A stretch of 52,902 nt of DNA from Solirubrobacteraceae bacterium. Its GTDB lineage: Bacteria > Actinomycetota > Thermoleophilia > Solirubrobacterales > Solirubrobacteraceae. Numbering within the stretch: position 1 is the stretch's first letter; the number at the start of each line of letters is the position of its first letter. The stretch spans positions 1 to 52,902 of the forward strand of contig JAICYC010000015.1 of assembly GCA_025934395.1 (NCBI GenBank), read 5' to 3'. The notes under the pieces were generated by a model that saw only the letters and a program-made list of their open reading frames with translations, had not been told where the DNA came from and ran no database searches. Position numbers and translations under genes: made by a program. Positions 35,230-43,504 of the stretch are shown in pieces.

Positions 35230-36312
35230 ATGGGGGTGCCGATGTGGGACAGCGCCACACCGCTCGCGCCGCTGCAGGGCGAGCTGCGGGCGGTGGTCGA
35301 GCGGGTGCTCGACTCGGGGCGCTTCGTGCTCGGCCCGGAGGTGCAGGCGTTCGAGCGCGAGTTCGCGCAGTGGTGCGGCGCGGGTCACGCGGTCGGCGTC
35401 GCCAACGGGACCGACGCGATCACGATCGCGCTCCGCGCGATGGGCGTGGGCGCCGGAGACGAGGTCGTCGTGCCGTCGTTCACGTTCTACGCCTCCGCCG
35501 AGGCGATCCCGCCGACGGGGGCCCGACCGGTGTTCTGCGACGTCGATCCCGACACGTACTGCGTCACGCCCGAGACGGTCGCCGCCGCGCTCACCCCGCG
35601 AACGAAGGCGGTGCTGGTGGTGCATCTGTTCGGCAACGTCGCCCCGGTGGCCGAGATCGAGGCGCTCGGCGTGCCCGTGCTGGAGGACGCCGCGCAGGCA
35701 GCGGGATCGGTGGGGCCCACGGGTCGCCCCGGCGCGCTCGGGACCGCGGCCACGTTCTCGTTCTACCCATCCAAGAACCTGGGGGCGTTCGGCGACGGCG
35801 GGATGGTCACCACCTCCGAGGAGGCCCTCGCCGAACGCGTGCGCACGCTGCGCTTCCACGGCTCGCGCGACAAGGTCACCTATAGCGAGCTCGGCTACAA
35901 CTCGCGGCTCGACGAGCTGCAGGCCGCGATCCTGCGCGTCCAGCTGCCGCACCTCGACGGCTGGGCCGACGGCCGGCGCGCCGCCGGGGAGCACTACCGT
36001 GCAGCGGGGCTCGGCGAGCTCGTCGCGCTGCCGGCCGCGACCGAGGGCAGCGCGCCCGCCTGGCACCTGTTCGTCGTCGGCCACCCCGAGGTCGAGCGCG
36101 TCGAAGCCGCGCTCGCCGCCGGCGGCATCGGCCATCAGGCGTACTACCGCACGCCCGTGCACCTGCAGGCGCCGATGCGCCGCTGGAGCGAGGGGGTGGA
36201 GCTGCCCGGGACCGCGATCGCCGCCGCCCGCCACCTCGCGATCCCGATGAGCTCCGTGCTCAGCCGGGCGCAGGCCGACGAGGTCGTCGCCGCGCTGCGA
36301 GCGGCGCTCTAG
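35230..36312 (+). CDS. DegT/DnrJ/EryC1/StrS-family sugar aminotransferase
   Basis: 360 residues. PLP-dependent transamination of a keto-sugar nucleotide. SGRFVLGPEVQAFEREFAQW (~29-48), GVANGTDAITIALRAMGVG, PSFTFYASAEAI, DVDPDTYCVTPETV, then EDAAQAAGS and the Schiff-base Lys in FYPSKNLGAFGDGG (~Lys182). Family length is usual. Directly after gmd it could make GDP-perosamine from GDP-4-keto-6-deoxymannose. The alternative is a WbpE-like role with the acyltransferase and dehydrogenase just downstream on the other strand. Sequence alone does not decide. Confidence 0.9.
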   Translation: MGVPMWDSATPLAPLQGELRAVVERVLDSGRFVLGPEVQAFEREFAQWCGAGHAVGVANGTDAITIALRAMGVGAGDEVVVPSFTFYASAEAIPPTGARPVFCDVDPDTYCVTPETVAAALTPRTKAVLVVHLFGNVAPVAEIEALGVPVLEDAAQAAGSVGPTGRPGALGTAATFSFYPSKNLGAFGDGGMVTTSEEALAERVRTLRFHGSRDKVTYSELGYNSRLDELQAAILRVQLPHLDGWADGRRAAGEHYRAAGLGELVALPAATEGSAPAWHLFVVGHPEVERVEAALAAGGIGHQAYYRTPVHLQAPMRRWSEGVELPGTAIAAARHLAIPMSSVLSRAQADEVVAALRAAL

Positions 36313-36317
36313 CGCCG
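36302..36317. terminator. Possible hairpin between convergent operons
   Basis: CGGCG (36302-36306) and CGCCG (36313-36317) pair around CTCTAG, which includes the aminotransferase stop. Two operons converge here with only 6 bases between stops. No T-tract; weak support. Confidence 0.25.
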
Positions 36318-36318
36318 G

Positions 36319-37062
36319 CTAGCGCCAGCGCTCGAGGAGATCCTCGTCGCGGACCTCGCGTACGACCCGCGCGGGAACCCCCATGACGACCGCGCGCGCG
36401 GGCACGTCTCGCGTGACGAGCGCCCCCGCCGCCACGAACGCCTCCTCACCGACCTCGACGCCGGGGGTGAGCACCGCGGCGCCCCCCACCCGGCATGCGC
36501 GCCGCAGGACCGCGCCGCGCAGCGGGAGGTCGTCGTCGTGGCGCGCCATCGTGTCGTCGTTCGTCGTCGTGACGCCCGGCCCGACGAACACGTCCTCCTC
36601 GACGACGGTGAACGCGGCGAGGTACACGCCCGTCTGCACCCGCACCCGCGCGGCGATCCGCACGTCGTTGTCGACCGCGCTCCCGCGGCCCACGACCGAG
36701 CGCTCGCCGATCTCGCTGCGCTCGCGCACGAACGCCTGGTCGCCCACGATCGCGCCCGCCCCCACGGTCGTCCCGGCGAACACCACGGCGCCGGCCCCCA
36801 CGCTCGCACCGGCGCCCAGCCGCAGCGGACCGACCGCGCCATGGGCGCCCGAGTGGGGTGCGAGCCGCGGGCGCTTGCCGAGCACCGCGTGGTCCTCGAT
36901 CGAGCTGCCCTCGCCGATCACCGTGCCCGCGTGCACCACGACGAACGCGCCGAAATGGATGCCCTGACCCAGCTGGACGCCCTCGCCGAGCACCGGGGCG
37001 CCCTCCTGCCCGCCCCCGCTCGACGAGGGCCCCTCGCCGAGGGCGCCCGCGGCGGCGCTCAC
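36319..37062 (-). CDS. Left-handed beta-helix (hexapeptide-repeat) N- or O-acyltransferase
   Basis: 247 residues from the GTG at 37062, whose GTGA overlaps the stop of the dehydrogenase gene. It is nearly all hexapeptide repeats: VLGEGVQLGQGIHFGAFVVV, LRLGAGASVGAGAVVFAG, ERSEIGERSVVGRGSAV. The typical catalytic loop region is VFVGPGVTTTNDD, and the end of the solenoid is VEVGEEAFVAAGALVTRDVP with VVMGVPARVVRE. It resembles WbpD/WlbB/FdtC-type enzymes that acetylate amino-sugar nucleotides but is longer (usually ~190 residues). A partner for the aminotransferase that converges with it is plausible. Confidence 0.87.
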   Translation of the reverse strand: MSAAAGALGEGPSSSGGGQEGAPVLGEGVQLGQGIHFGAFVVVHAGTVIGEGSSIEDHAVLGKRPRLAPHSGAHGAVGPLRLGAGASVGAGAVVFAGTTVGAGAIVGDQAFVRERSEIGERSVVGRGSAVDNDVRIAARVRVQTGVYLAAFTVVEEDVFVGPGVTTTNDDTMARHDDDLPLRGAVLRRACRVGGAAVLTPGVEVGEEAFVAAGALVTRDVPARAVVMGVPARVVREVRDEDLLERWR

Positions 37063-38309
37063 AGACGGACCACGTTCTCGGCCGGCGCAGCGCGCGTGAC
37101 GCCGCGAAGGTCCACCACGAGCCGCGCCCTCCGTGCGATCACCGAGTGGTCGACGTCGCGGTGCGCCGTGACGATCACCGCCACATCGCATGCGCCGATC
37201 GCGTCCTCCAGCTCGACGCTCGCGAGGCCGAACTCGTTCAGCCGCGGCACGTGCGGGTCGTGGTAGCTCACGTCCGCGCCCAGCTCGCGCAACAGCGAGA
37301 TGATCTTCAGCGCGGGCGACTCGCGCACGTCGCCGACACCCGGCTTGTAGGCGACCCCCGCGATCAGCACACGGGCGCCTTTGACCGCGAGCCCGCGCTC
37401 GTTCAACGCCCCCTGCACCTTGCTCACGCAGTGGTAGGGCATCTGCTGGTTGATCTTCCCCGCGAGCTCGATGAACTCCGTGGACATGTCGAACTCCCTC
37501 GCGCGCCAGCTCAGGTAGAACGGGTCGACGGGCAGGCAGTGGCCGCCCATGCCCGGGCCGGGGTCGAAGCGCATGAACCCGTACGGCTTGGTGGCTGCCG
37601 CGTCCACCACCTCCCACACGTCGATGCCCATGCGGTCGGTAAGCATCGCGAGCTCGTTGACGAGCGCGATGTTGACCGAGCGGAAGATGTTCTCGAGCAG
37701 CTTCGTCAGCTCCGCGGCCTCCGGACTCGAGACGCGGAGCACCTCGTCGCAGACGAGCGCGTACAGCTCGGAGGCGCGCTCGGCGCAGTCGTCGGTGAGG
37801 CCGCCGACCACCTTCGGGGTGTTGCGCAGCGTGTAGTCCGTCCGGCCCGGGTCGACGCGCTCCGGCGAGAAGGCGAGGTGGAAGTCGCGGCCCGCGGCGA
37901 GCCCCGACTCCTCGAGCAGCGGCGCGACCCGCTCGCGGGTCGTTCCGGGGTAGGTCGTCGACTCGAGCACGACGAGCTGGCCCGCCTGCAGCACCTCGCC
38001 GAGCGCGCGCGCGGACTCGATCAGGGGGCCGAGGTCCGGCTCGCGATTGCTCGTCAGCGGGGTGGGAACGCACACGAGGACCGCGTCGGCCTTCGCGAGG
38101 GGCGCGTAGCGCGAGCTCGCCTGGATGCGGTCTGCGACCGCCTGCAGCTGCTCGGAGGAGACGTCCTCGATGTAGGACTCGCCCGCCGCGATCGCGTCCA
38201 CCTTCGCGCTGTCGAGGTCGACCCCCAGCACGTCGCACCCCTCTTCGGCGAAGGCGATCGCCAGCGGCAGGCCGACGTAACCGAGGCCGATGACGCCGAC
38301 CGTCTTCAT
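37059..38309 (-). CDS. UDP-N-acetyl-hexosamine 6-dehydrogenase (WbpA/WecC-like nucleotide-sugar dehydrogenase)
   Basis: 416 residues from the ATG at 38309. MKTVGVIGLGYVGLPLAIAF (1-20), DVLGVDLDSAKVDAI, VCVPTPLTSNREPDL, ESTTYPGTTRE, FSPERVDPGR, AELTKLLENIFRSVNIALVN (active-site Lys), GFMRFDPGPGMGGHCLPVDP with the catalytic Cys, and LIAGVAYKPGVGDVRESPAL. The GHCLPVDP form is typical of UDP-GlcNAc/UDP-ManNAc dehydrogenases. It is a second, more canonical enzyme than the one at 31970-33238. ATGA overlap with the upstream Gmd paralogue and GTGA overlap with the downstream acyltransferase show tight coupling. Confidence 0.9.
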   Translation of the reverse strand: MKTVGVIGLGYVGLPLAIAFAEEGCDVLGVDLDSAKVDAIAAGESYIEDVSSEQLQAVADRIQASSRYAPLAKADAVLVCVPTPLTSNREPDLGPLIESARALGEVLQAGQLVVLESTTYPGTTRERVAPLLEESGLAAGRDFHLAFSPERVDPGRTDYTLRNTPKVVGGLTDDCAERASELYALVCDEVLRVSSPEAAELTKLLENIFRSVNIALVNELAMLTDRMGIDVWEVVDAAATKPYGFMRFDPGPGMGGHCLPVDPFYLSWRAREFDMSTEFIELAGKINQQMPYHCVSKVQGALNERGLAVKGARVLIAGVAYKPGVGDVRESPALKIISLLRELGADVSYHDPHVPRLNEFGLASVELEDAIGACDVAVIVTAHRDVDHSVIARRARLVVDLRGVTRAAPAENVVRL

Positions 38310-39295
38310 CGCGCGCCAGTGTAGGGCGTGGCCCCCAGGGAACGCAGGTCGGAGTTCACCATCCGCGCCACGAGCGCGTCGAACGTCACCGCCGGCTCCC
38401 AGCCCAGCTCGTCGCGGGCGCGCGACGGGTCGCCCACCGAGCTGGTGCGCTCGGGGGCGCGCACGCGCGTGGGATCGACCGACACGTAGCGCTCCCAGTC
38501 GAGCTCGACGCACTCGAAGGCGGTGCGGGCGAAGTCGGCCACCGTGCGTGCGACCCCGCTCGCGAGCACGTAGTCGCTCGGCTGCTCGCGCTGGAGCATC
38601 AGCCACGCGCCGCGCACCACGTCGCCGGCGAACGACCAGTCGCGGACCGCGTCGAGCGAGCCGAGCGAGAGCTCGGCGGCGAGGCCGAGCGAGATCGCTG
38701 CCGCGCCGCGCGTGATGCGGCGCGTGACGAAGCGTTCCGGACGGCGCTCGGACTCGTGGTTGAACACGACCCCCGAGCTCGCGTGCAGCCCGTCGCGCCG
38801 TCGCATCGCCCCCACGAGCTGGTGCGCGGCGAGCTTCGCCACGGCGTACGGGTTCGTGGGGTGGCACGGCGTGTCCTCCCGCTGCGGACTCTCCTCGGCG
38901 TCCCCGAAGATCGCCCCCGAAGCGGCGACGAACACGCGCGTGGCGGGCGCCAGCTCGCGCACGGTCTCGAGGATCGCCGCGCACGAGCCCACGATCGCGA
39001 CGAACGTCTCGCGCGGTCGCTCCCACGACGCGGGCACGAACGACGGGCCTGCGAGGTGGTAGACCTCGCTCGGCGCTGCCTGCACGATCGCTGCGCGCAG
39101 CGTCGCGGGCTCGAGCAGCTCCCCCTCGAGCACCTCGATCTCCCCGCGCAGGTGCTCCGAGCAGCCGAGCGAGCCGTCGCCGCCCGCGTGCACCATCCCC
39201 GCCACCGCGTAGCCCTTCTCCAGCAGCAGCTCCGCGAGGAACGACCCGTCCTGGCCGGCGATGCCGGTGATCAGCGCGGTGGGGGCGGCGGACAC
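38306..39295 (-). CDS. Gmd-family SDR lacking the catalytic Glu; possible GDP-4-keto-6-deoxymannose reductase (Rmd-like)
   Basis: 329 residues, clear paralogue of the Gmd at 34254 (ALITGIAGQDGSFLAELLLE; VVFNHESERRPERFVTRRIT). The active-site strand reads AASGAIFG where Gmd has ASSSEMFG: the Ser/Thr is kept but the Glu needed for dehydration is Ala. Tyr-x3-Lys is present (NPYAVAKLAAH). Rmd reductases of the GDP-D-rhamnose pathway are Gmd relatives that lack the dehydratase Glu, so reductase or epimerase activity is more likely than dehydration (inference). It is first of three overlapping minus-strand genes (39295-36319). Confidence 0.8.
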   Translation of the reverse strand: MSAAPTALITGIAGQDGSFLAELLLEKGYAVAGMVHAGGDGSLGCSEHLRGEIEVLEGELLEPATLRAAIVQAAPSEVYHLAGPSFVPASWERPRETFVAIVGSCAAILETVRELAPATRVFVAASGAIFGDAEESPQREDTPCHPTNPYAVAKLAAHQLVGAMRRRDGLHASSGVVFNHESERRPERFVTRRITRGAAAISLGLAAELSLGSLDAVRDWSFAGDVVRGAWLMLQREQPSDYVLASGVARTVADFARTAFECVELDWERYVSVDPTRVRAPERTSSVGDPSRARDELGWEPAVTFDALVARMVNSDLRSLGATPYTGAR

Positions 39296-39305
39296 CCCGC
39301 CAAGC

Positions 39306-40460
39306 TTACGTGCTGGCCCCCGACCCGCCGCCGTCGTAGATCGCCGCGAGCACCGGGGCGAGCGCCTCGGGCGAGCAGCGCGCGGCGACCGCCGCGCGCC
39401 CGCGCTCCGCCGCCTCGCTGTCGCCCGCCCGGCGCACGAGCGCCGCCGCGAGGGCCCGCGCGCTCCCCGGCTCCACGAGGCCCTCCTCGTCGAGGAGCTC
39501 GGGCAGCGCGCCCACCCGGCTCGCCACCGCGGGCACCCCGGCGGCCATCGCCTCGGCGAGCGCGATCCCGAACGTCTCGGCGGAGCGCGAGGGCGCGAGC
39601 GCCACCGCCGCGCGGCTGCGCAGCGCAGCGAGCTCGCCGTCGCCGAGGCGCCCGAGGAAGCGGATGTCGGCGCCGCGCACCCGCTCGCGCAGCGTCGCGT
39701 GCTCGGGGCCCTCGCCGGCGATCACGAGCGGCATGCCCGCCATCCGGCACGCGTCGATCGCAACGTCGACGCCCTTCTCGGGGGCGAGCCGGCTGACGAC
39801 GAGCGCGAACGGCCCGAGAGGCAGGTCGAGGTCGATCCCGCCCGCGCCGCCGGCGCCCGGCGGCGCGGCCTGCACCGGGGGAGGCAGCACGCGCACGCGC
39901 TCCCACCGCAGCGGTGCGCCGAGCGCCCGCAGCCGCTCGCGCGCGAACTCGCTCGGCACGATGATCGCGTCGGCGAGCTCCGCGGTGCGCCGCTGCCACA
40001 GCGCCAGCGACGCGCCGTAGGCGAGCGCCTCCGGGACGCTTCCGCGGCAGTTGTGGCGGATCCCCGGCAGGGTGTTCGCGCCATGGCAGCGCGTGCACTC
40101 GGCGCCCGCGGTGAAGCACACGCCCGTTGCGCACACGAGCCGGTACTGGTGCAGGTGCAGCACCACCCGTGCGCCGGCCGAGCGCGCCGCAGCGAGCGCG
40201 CGCCAGCCGAGCAGCGGCAGCAGGTTGTGCGCGTGGACGACGCGCGCGCCCGTCAGGCGCACCGCGCGTGCGACCTCGGAGGGGGCCAGGCCGCCCCGCA
40301 CCAGCGCGGCGGCCGCCGTCGGTGCGCCGAGCGCGGCGGAGTCCCGCTCGAGACGCTCCGCGGGCTCCGACAGGTGCTCGCGCACGAGCTCGACGAGGTC
40401 GTCGACCACGCGCTCCTCGCCGCCCGTGGTGCGATAGCGGTTGTGCAGGAACAGCACCAT
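39306..40460 (-). CDS. Glycosyltransferase family 4
   Basis: 384 residues. Start MVLFLHNRYRTTGGEERVVD, the classic first strand and loop of EPS GT4 enzymes. HAHNLLPLLGWRA, then VLHLHQYRLVCATGVCF and CTRCHGANTLPGIRHNCRGS. The Cys-rich stretch is a known feature of this GT4 subgroup (elsewhere CxxC...HRC) and may bind zinc. FALVVSRLAPEKGVDVAIDA and E-x7-E in SAETFGIALAEAMAAGVPAV. It ends 10 bases before the Gmd-paralogue start, probably the same operon. The substrate is unknown. Confidence 0.88.
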   Translation of the reverse strand: MVLFLHNRYRTTGGEERVVDDLVELVREHLSEPAERLERDSAALGAPTAAAALVRGGLAPSEVARAVRLTGARVVHAHNLLPLLGWRALAAARSAGARVVLHLHQYRLVCATGVCFTAGAECTRCHGANTLPGIRHNCRGSVPEALAYGASLALWQRRTAELADAIIVPSEFARERLRALGAPLRWERVRVLPPPVQAAPPGAGGAGGIDLDLPLGPFALVVSRLAPEKGVDVAIDACRMAGMPLVIAGEGPEHATLRERVRGADIRFLGRLGDGELAALRSRAAVALAPSRSAETFGIALAEAMAAGVPAVASRVGALPELLDEEGLVEPGSARALAAALVRRAGDSEAAERGRAAVAARCSPEALAPVLAAIYDGGGSGAST

Positions 40461-40522
40461 CGCGCGTGAGCCTAGTGGCGACGGTGGGCCGGCCGGCCGG
40501 GCAAACCTAGACTGTCGGGGCT

Positions 40523-42232
40523 ATGACCGAGGCGAGCGTGGTGATCCCCACGCGCGGGCGGCCGCGCTACCTCGAGGTCGCGCTGCGATCGGTGGCCGAG
40601 AGCGCCCGCGGCCTGGGCGCCGAGGTGATCGTCGTGGACGACGCGGGGGCGAGCGCCGCCGTGCGCGAGATCGCCGAGCGCTCCGGCGCGCGCTACCTCG
40701 CACACGAGCGCCCCACGGGGCTGAACGCGGCGCGCAACACCGGCCTGCGCGCAGCCGCGGGCGAGCTGGTGGTGTTCGTCGACGACGACATCGAAGCCGC
40801 GCCGGGCTGGCTCCGAGCCCTGCTGGGAGCCTTCGAGCGGGAGCCCGACGTGGACGTCTTCACGGGCCCGATCCGCGCACGCCTCGAAGGCCCGGCGCCG
40901 CGGTCGTGCGGGCGCGAGGGCGCGCCGATCACGACGCTCGACCTCGGCCCGCGGGACACCGACACGACGTTCGCGTGGGGCGCCAACATGGCGATCCGCT
41001 CCTCCGCCTTCGGATGGGTGGGGGAGTTCGACACGACCCTCGCCGACGGCGGTGACGAGCAGGACTGGCAGGAACGCATGCGCGAGCTGCGACCCGCCGC
41101 GCGCGTGCGCTACGTGGCGGACGCCGCCGTGGCGCATCGGCGGGCCGGCGCCGACGCAGGGCTGAGCTCGCTCGCCCGCGCCGCGCGCGTGCGGGGTCGC
41201 GCCGCACGGCGTCACGACGCGCTGCGGGAACGCGCCGGCGGCACCGGCGCGGAGGCGGCGACGTTCGCGCGCTGTGTGGGTCACGTGGTGCGGCGCCGCT
41301 GCCCGGCGGGCCTGGTGATGGTCGCGCACAGCCGCGGGCGGCTCGAGCAGGCGCTGAGCGAACGGCGCTTCGGCGACGGCGCCTCCGGCGGGCCGGCACG
41401 GGAGGACGCGCCGGCGCGCGGGGCCACGCAGGGCGAGGACTTCCTGTCCGGCGCGAGCGGAGCCGTGGGCGGGCTCGACGGGGTACGGCGGGCGCTTGCC
41501 GACCGGGCGTTCGACCTCGCCGAGACGGTCTCGGGGCGCAACCGGCGGCTCGCGCGCGCCGCGGCGCTCGCGCCGCCCCGCCGCAGCGTGCTCGCGCTGG
41601 GCGTGGTTCGTCCCCAGCACGCCGCGCTCGCCGACGCCGTGGCGGCGGAGCTGCGCGGCTCCCGGCACGACGTCGAGGTGCACACGCGCGGGATCGACGG
41701 CCACGGCCGCTTCGAGAACCTCAACCTGCTCCTGCGCGAGCACCCCCCGGGCGACGCCGACTGGCTGCTCGTCGTGGACGATGACGTGGAGCTGCCGCCC
41801 GGCTTCCTCGACCGGTTCCTGTTCGTGTGCGAGCGCTTCGAGTTCGCGCTCGCGCAGCCCGCCCACCGCCTCGACTCGCACGCTGCATGGCCGGTCACCC
41901 GTCGCAGGCGCGGCAGCGTCGCACGCACGACCGCGTTCGTCGAGATCGGCCCCGTGACGGCGTTCGCGCGCCGCACGTTCGAGGACCTGCTCCCGTTCCC
42001 CGACCTGCGCATGGGCTGGGGGCTCGACGCGCACTGGGCGGCTGTCGCTCGTGCGCGGGGCTGGCGCTGCGGCGTGGTGGACGCGCTGCCGATCCGCCAC
42101 CGCGCCGCCCCGGCCGCAGCGGCCTACTCGCGCGAGGCGGCGGTCGCGGAGGCCCGCGCGTTCCTCGCGGAGCGCCCGTACGTGCCCGCGAGCGAGGCGG
42201 AACGCACCCTGGCGACGCACACCCGCTGGTGA
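40523..42232 (+). CDS. Two GT2-type glycosyltransferase domains in one chain
   Basis: 569 residues. The N-domain (~1-270) is a complete GT-A enzyme: ASVVIPTRGRPRYLEVALRS, EVIVVDDAGAS, GLNAARNTGLRAA, metal motif VVFVDDDIEAAPGWL and WGANMAIRSSAFGWVGEFDT. After a Gly/Ala/Arg-rich linker (~290-345), a second GT-A-like domain (~350-569) has RRSVLALGVVRPQHAALADA, its own metal motif WLLVVDDDVELPPGFLDRFL, and GWGLDAHWAAVARARGWR. Both acidic motifs look intact, so it may add two sugars in succession. GTG of the next gene overlaps its stop. Likely cytoplasmic. Confidence 0.83.
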   Translation: MTEASVVIPTRGRPRYLEVALRSVAESARGLGAEVIVVDDAGASAAVREIAERSGARYLAHERPTGLNAARNTGLRAAAGELVVFVDDDIEAAPGWLRALLGAFEREPDVDVFTGPIRARLEGPAPRSCGREGAPITTLDLGPRDTDTTFAWGANMAIRSSAFGWVGEFDTTLADGGDEQDWQERMRELRPAARVRYVADAAVAHRRAGADAGLSSLARAARVRGRAARRHDALRERAGGTGAEAATFARCVGHVVRRRCPAGLVMVAHSRGRLEQALSERRFGDGASGGPAREDAPARGATQGEDFLSGASGAVGGLDGVRRALADRAFDLAETVSGRNRRLARAAALAPPRRSVLALGVVRPQHAALADAVAAELRGSRHDVEVHTRGIDGHGRFENLNLLLREHPPGDADWLLVVDDDVELPPGFLDRFLFVCERFEFALAQPAHRLDSHAAWPVTRRRRGSVARTTAFVEIGPVTAFARRTFEDLLPFPDLRMGWGLDAHWAAVARARGWRCGVVDALPIRHRAAPAAAAYSREAAVAEARAFLAERPYVPASEAERTLATHTRW

Positions 42233-43440
42233 GCGGCACGGGCGCAGCGCCACGCGTGGCGATCGTCGCGGAGTTCTACCCGAGCCGGCGCGACCCGGTC
42301 CTCGGCGTGTGGGCGCACCGGCAGGCGATCGCCGCGCGCGATGCGGGCGCGGAGGTGCGCGTGCTGGTCCTGCACCGGGTGGTGCCGCCACGCGCCGCGT
42401 TCGCCGCCGGACCGGCCGAGGCCGCGCGGCAGTTCGCCGAGCGCGCTCGCGAGCCCCGCCACCAGGTGCGCGACGGGATCGAGGTGGAGTACGTCCCGTT
42501 CGCCTCGCCCCCGCGCGAGCGCAGCTACGCGCGCTGGGGCAGCTGGGCCGCGCCTTCGCTCGCGATCGCGCTGCGGCGCATGCGCCGCACGTTCGACTTC
42601 GAGCTGGTCCACGCGCACAATGCGGTCCCCGGGGGCGACGCGGTGCTGCGCGCGCGCCTCGGCGTGCCGCTGGTCGTGTCCGTCCACGGCGGAGACGTGC
42701 TGTTCACCGCGCGCCGGAGCGCCGCCGGCGCAGCGGCCGTCCGGCGCGTCTTCTCCGCGGCGCGGCTGGTGCTCGCCAACAGCCACGGAACGGCCGAGCT
42801 CGCTCTCGCCGACGGCGCGCATGCGATGCGCGTGGTGCACCTCGGTGCCGACCTCGCGCCCGCGGGATGGGCGCGTTCGAGCGTGCGGCCGCCCAACCCC
42901 ACGATCGTGACCACGGGCCACCTCGTCGCGCGCAAGCGCCATGCGGACGTGCTGCGCGCGCTGGCGGTCCTCGGCGCGCGTCACCCGACGCTCCGCTACA
43001 CGATCATCGGCGCCGGCCCCGAGCGCGTTCCCCTGGAGGGCCTCGCGGTGCGGCTCGGCATCGCCGACCGGGTGGACTTCGTGGGGCAGCTCTCACACGA
43101 GGCCGCGCTCGAGCGCATGCGCAGGTGCACGCTGTTCGTGATGCCCTCCACCGACGAGGCGTTCGGCGTGGCCTACATCGAGGCGATGGCCGCCGGCCTG
43201 CCCGCGATCGGGTGCCGCGGCGAGCCGGGACCCGAGGAGATCGCGGCTGCGGGAGACGGCTTCGTGCTCGTGCCGCCCGGCGACATCGAGCGCCTCTCGC
43301 AGCGCATCGACGAGCTCCTGTCGGACCCTCACCGGCTGCGCGAGGCGGGCCAGCGGGCGCGCGAGAGCGTGTCGAGGAGCTTCACCTGGGAGCGCTGCGG
43401 CGAGCAGACCGTGGCGGCCTACGCGGAGGCGGTCGCGTGA
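42229..43440 (+). CDS. Glycosyltransferase family 4
   Basis: 403 residues from the GTG at 42229, overlapping the preceding stop. RVAIVAEFYPSRRDPVLGVW at the N-lobe, HAHNAVPGGDAVLRARLGVP, VVSVHGGDVLF, LANSHGTAELAL, IVTTGHLVARKRHADVLRAL, YTIIGAGPERVPLEGLA and E-x7-E in STDEAFGVAYIEAMAAGLPA. The stop is followed by a 64-base gap to the next GT4. It is part of the 40523-47582 plus-strand run. Confidence 0.88.
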   Translation: MSGTGAAPRVAIVAEFYPSRRDPVLGVWAHRQAIAARDAGAEVRVLVLHRVVPPRAAFAAGPAEAARQFAERAREPRHQVRDGIEVEYVPFASPPRERSYARWGSWAAPSLAIALRRMRRTFDFELVHAHNAVPGGDAVLRARLGVPLVVSVHGGDVLFTARRSAAGAAAVRRVFSAARLVLANSHGTAELALADGAHAMRVVHLGADLAPAGWARSSVRPPNPTIVTTGHLVARKRHADVLRALAVLGARHPTLRYTIIGAGPERVPLEGLAVRLGIADRVDFVGQLSHEAALERMRRCTLFVMPSTDEAFGVAYIEAMAAGLPAIGCRGEPGPEEIAAAGDGFVLVPPGDIERLSQRIDELLSDPHRLREAGQRARESVSRSFTWERCGEQTVAAYAEAVA

Positions 43441-43504
43441 GCCTGCGCGGACGTGAGCGCGCGCGGGCTCGCGTGCGCGATGGCAGCCGCGGGAGGGCCG
43501 CCCG

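Noticed and set aside
38310-39026. N-terminal extension of the 37059-38309 dehydrogenase frame
   Set aside because: It overlaps the Gmd paralogue in another frame, and the ATG at 38309 begins the canonical MKTVGVIGLGYVG strand.
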